NCBI RefSeq assembly: GCF_902490045.1
Contig: NZ_CABUCJ010000110.1
Span: 1-7,816, forward strand
DNA: 7,816 nt
Origin: an uncultured Anaerotruncus sp.
GTDB taxonomy: Bacteria; Bacillota; Clostridia; Oscillospirales; Ruminococcaceae
Direction: 5' to 3'
The notes beneath the pieces were generated by a model that was given only the letters and a program-made list of their open reading frames with translations, was not told the DNA's origin and did no database searches. Below, one piece after another: positions 6,689 through 7,816 of the stretch. The first letter of the stretch is position 1, and every line of letters begins with the position of its first letter. A program made the position numbers and the translations under genes.

Positions 6689-6695
6689 CTCCCCT
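6689..6695 (-). promoter_or_regulatory. Ribosome binding site that decides the lysR start
   Basis: On the minus strand this reads AGGGGAG, with an 8-nt spacer to GTG at 6680. The two upstream in-frame candidates cannot use it: TTG (6698) lies before it, and another GTG (6689) sits on its last base. Starting at 6680 also gives the usual LysR N-terminus (MFEELRTFVEVAE). Confidence 0.7.
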
Positions 6696-6710
6696 CAATG
6701 TGTTGTCCCT

Positions 6711-6739
6711 ATCATACCACCTATCGGCCCCGGTATCAA
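6711..6739 (-). promoter_or_regulatory. Promoter of the lysR gene
   Basis: On the minus strand, TTGATA (6739-6734), a 17-nt spacer, then TATGAT (6716-6711). The bases TG plus one precede the -10, so it is also an extended -10. Both boxes are near consensus and the spacing is ideal. The predicted start near 6704 gives a leader of about 24 nt that contains the ribosome binding site. Confidence 0.7.
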
Positions 6740-6741
6740 AT

Positions 6742-6763
6742 CTCCGGACAAAATTGCGCGGAG
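6742..6763. promoter_or_regulatory. Candidate operator dyad between the divergent promoters
   Basis: CTCCG at 6742-6746 and CGGAG at 6759-6763 form an inverted repeat around an AT-richer 12-nt centre. It sits just upstream of the -35 boxes of both divergent promoters, where LysR proteins commonly bind. Five-base arms are short, and GC-rich DNA makes such pairs easily, so this rests mainly on position. Confidence 0.28.
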
Positions 6764-6767
6764 GGGA

Positions 6768-6796
6768 TTGGAATTCCCGGGGAAATGCGGTACAGT
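6768..6796 (+). promoter_or_regulatory. Candidate promoter of the Gfo/Idh oxidoreductase gene
   Basis: TTGGAA (6768-6773), a 17-nt spacer, then TACAGT (6791-6796); each box matches four of six consensus bases. The start would be near 6803, about 30 nt before the gene. The weak boxes would suit an activated promoter, for example one controlled by the divergent LysR protein. Confidence 0.45.
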
Positions 6797-6832
6797 GTAA
6801 GAGAATCGAAGAAAAGACAGGGGGAACTCGTC

Positions 6833-7816
6833 ATGCGATTTGCTGTTATCGGCACCAATTTTATCACCGACCGGCTCCTGACGGCCGCGGGAGAGGTCCC
6901 GGGATTCCGGCTGGAGGCGGTCTGCTCCCGCACGGCAGCGCGCGGGAGGGAGTACGCCGCGAAGTGGGGCGCGCCCCGGGTCTTCACCGAACTCGACGAG
7001 CTGGCCGCCTGCTCGGAGGTGGACGCGGTCTACATCGCGAGCCCCAACGCCCTGCACCGCGCGCAGGCGGTGGAGATGCTCCGCGCCGGAAAGCACGTGC
7101 TCTGCGAAAAGCCCGCCGCCTCCAACGCGCGGGAGCTGCGGGAGATGTACGCCGCCGCGGACGACGGCGGGGCGTTGCTTCTGGAAGCGATGCGCCCGGC
7201 GTTCCTGCCCTCCCTCGGGCAGCTGCGCGAGGCGCTCCCGCGAATCGGCAGGATGCGCCGCGCGGTGCTCAGCTTCTGCAAATACTCCTCGCGCTACGAC
7301 CGGTTCCGCGCGGGCGTCGTCGAAAACGCCTTCAACCCCGCGCTTTCCAACGGCGCGCTGATGGACATCGGCGTCTATTGCGTGCATCTGCTGCTTCTCC
7401 TCTTCGGGGAGCCGGATCGGATTCAGGCGGCCTGCGTGAAGCTCGAAAACGGGGTGGACGGCGCGGGGACCATCCTCGCGTCCTACGGGGGGATGACCGC
7501 CGAACTGCTCTACTCGAAGATCAGCGGCATGGACGACCGCAGCGAGCTGCAGGGGGAGGACGGCAGCATCTTCCTCGGGGACATCAGCCACCTGGGGGAT
7601 ATCCGGCTCTCTCTGCGGGGCGGGCAGGGGGAAAAGCCCCTCCCGGTGGAAACGGCGGAGCACGATATGCGGTACGAGCTGGAAGCGTTCCTCGAAATGG
7701 CTGAAACGGGCCGCGGGGAGGCCCCCCACCGCCGCCGGTCGCTCGCCGCGATGGAGCTGCTGGACGAGGCGCGGCGGCAGTGCGGCATCCGTTTTCCCGC
7801 CGACGACATGCCGTAA
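6833..7816 (+). CDS. Gfo/Idh/MocA-family oxidoreductase
   Basis: A cytosolic NAD(P)-dependent oxidoreductase of 327 aa, a usual length for the family. Members oxidise or reduce sugars, inositols, trans-dihydrodiols and related compounds; the substrate here cannot be read from the sequence. The N-terminal Rossmann strand is MRFAVIGTNFITDRLL, which departs from the plain G-x-G-x-x-G. The segment VDAVYIASPNALHRAQAVEML leads to GKHVLCEKPAA, holding the conserved E92-K93-P94 with the catalytic-type lysine K93. The C-terminal domain has NGALMDIGVYCVH, giving D178 and H185 at the expected active-site positions. The frame is open further upstream, but the ATG at 6833 has AGGGGGA at 6819-6825 (7-nt spacer) and starts directly on the Rossmann strand. 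The stop TAA is the last codon of the window, so what follows is unseen. It diverges from lysR, so that regulator may control it. No obvious link to sulfite or tetrapyrroles is visible. Confidence 0.9.
   Translation: MRFAVIGTNFITDRLLTAAGEVPGFRLEAVCSRTAARGREYAAKWGAPRVFTELDELAACSEVDAVYIASPNALHRAQAVEMLRAGKHVLCEKPAASNARELREMYAAADDGGALLLEAMRPAFLPSLGQLREALPRIGRMRRAVLSFCKYSSRYDRFRAGVVENAFNPALSNGALMDIGVYCVHLLLLLFGEPDRIQAACVKLENGVDGAGTILASYGGMTAELLYSKISGMDDRSELQGEDGSIFLGDISHLGDIRLSLRGGQGEKPLPVETAEHDMRYELEAFLEMAETGRGEAPHRRRSLAAMELLDEARRQCGIRFPADDMP

Noticed and set aside
6681..6698. A longer LysR protein starting at TTG 6698
   Set aside because: The ribosome binding site would lie inside the coding region and the start would be only a few bases from the predicted transcript start. 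GTG 6680 gives the usual N-terminus.
5724..6800. A 358-codon plus-strand open frame opposite lysR
   Set aside because: It begins inside the terminator hairpin and lies opposite a complete LysR protein. Its translation is acidic and repetitive and resembles no family.
1..7816. CRISPR arrays, tRNA or rRNA genes, insertion sequences, integrase genes or attachment sites
   Set aside because: No regularly spaced repeats, tRNA cloverleaf, rRNA sequence, transposase or integrase motif, or flanking direct repeats were seen. Genes fill nearly all of the window.

Overview
This is a GC-rich window (roughly two thirds G+C by eye) with tightly packed genes, strong AGGAGG-type ribosome binding sites and ATG/GTG starts. 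The gene content is an anaerobic-type sulfite reductase operon (asrABC) next to C5-pathway tetrapyrrole genes (hemD, hemB, hemL). That combination suggests a strict anaerobe, most likely a high-GC member of the Clostridia (Oscillospirales-like). The taxonomic guess is inference; nothing in the window fixes the species.

Layout. Positions 1-2648 (+ strand) hold the end of a tetrapyrrole operon that starts outside the window: the C-terminal half of uroporphyrinogen-III synthase (hemD, possibly the tail of a CobA-HemD fusion), then hemB, then hemL. The junctions are a 1-nt gap and a 1-nt stop/start overlap. A perfect 17-bp hairpin follows hemL. A 179-nt gap (2649-2827) then holds that hairpin, a candidate extended -10 promoter and a short leader. 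Positions 2828-5720 (+) are asrA, asrB and asrC, each with a good Shine-Dalgarno and gaps of 15-16 nt. A perfect 17-bp hairpin with an A-tract and a T-tract separates asrC from a convergent LysR-family regulator (5778-6680, - strand). A 152-nt divergent promoter region (6681-6832) separates the regulator from a Gfo/Idh-family oxidoreductase (6833-7816, +), whose stop codon is the last codon of the window.

How the genes fit together. HemL makes 5-aminolevulinate, HemB makes porphobilinogen, and HemD makes uroporphyrinogen III, the branch point for siroheme. AsrC carries the siroheme/[4Fe-4S] cysteine signature, so the upstream operon makes the precursor of the prosthetic group used by the downstream enzyme. 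AsrB (FAD, NAD(P)H, [2Fe-2S]) takes electrons from a nicotinamide, AsrA (two cysteine clusters of ferredoxin type) relays them, and AsrC reduces sulfite to sulfide. The LysR protein has an effector domain resembling the CysL/CbbR/YeiE subgroup. That makes a sulfur-related role plausible, but its promoter faces the Gfo/Idh gene, not asr.

I do not see an undescribed system here. All six complete proteins and the partial one belong to known families. The points worth a second look are the siroheme-supply arrangement, the regulatory architecture around the LysR gene, the two similar terminator hairpins, and a codon-use contrast between the hem and asr operons.
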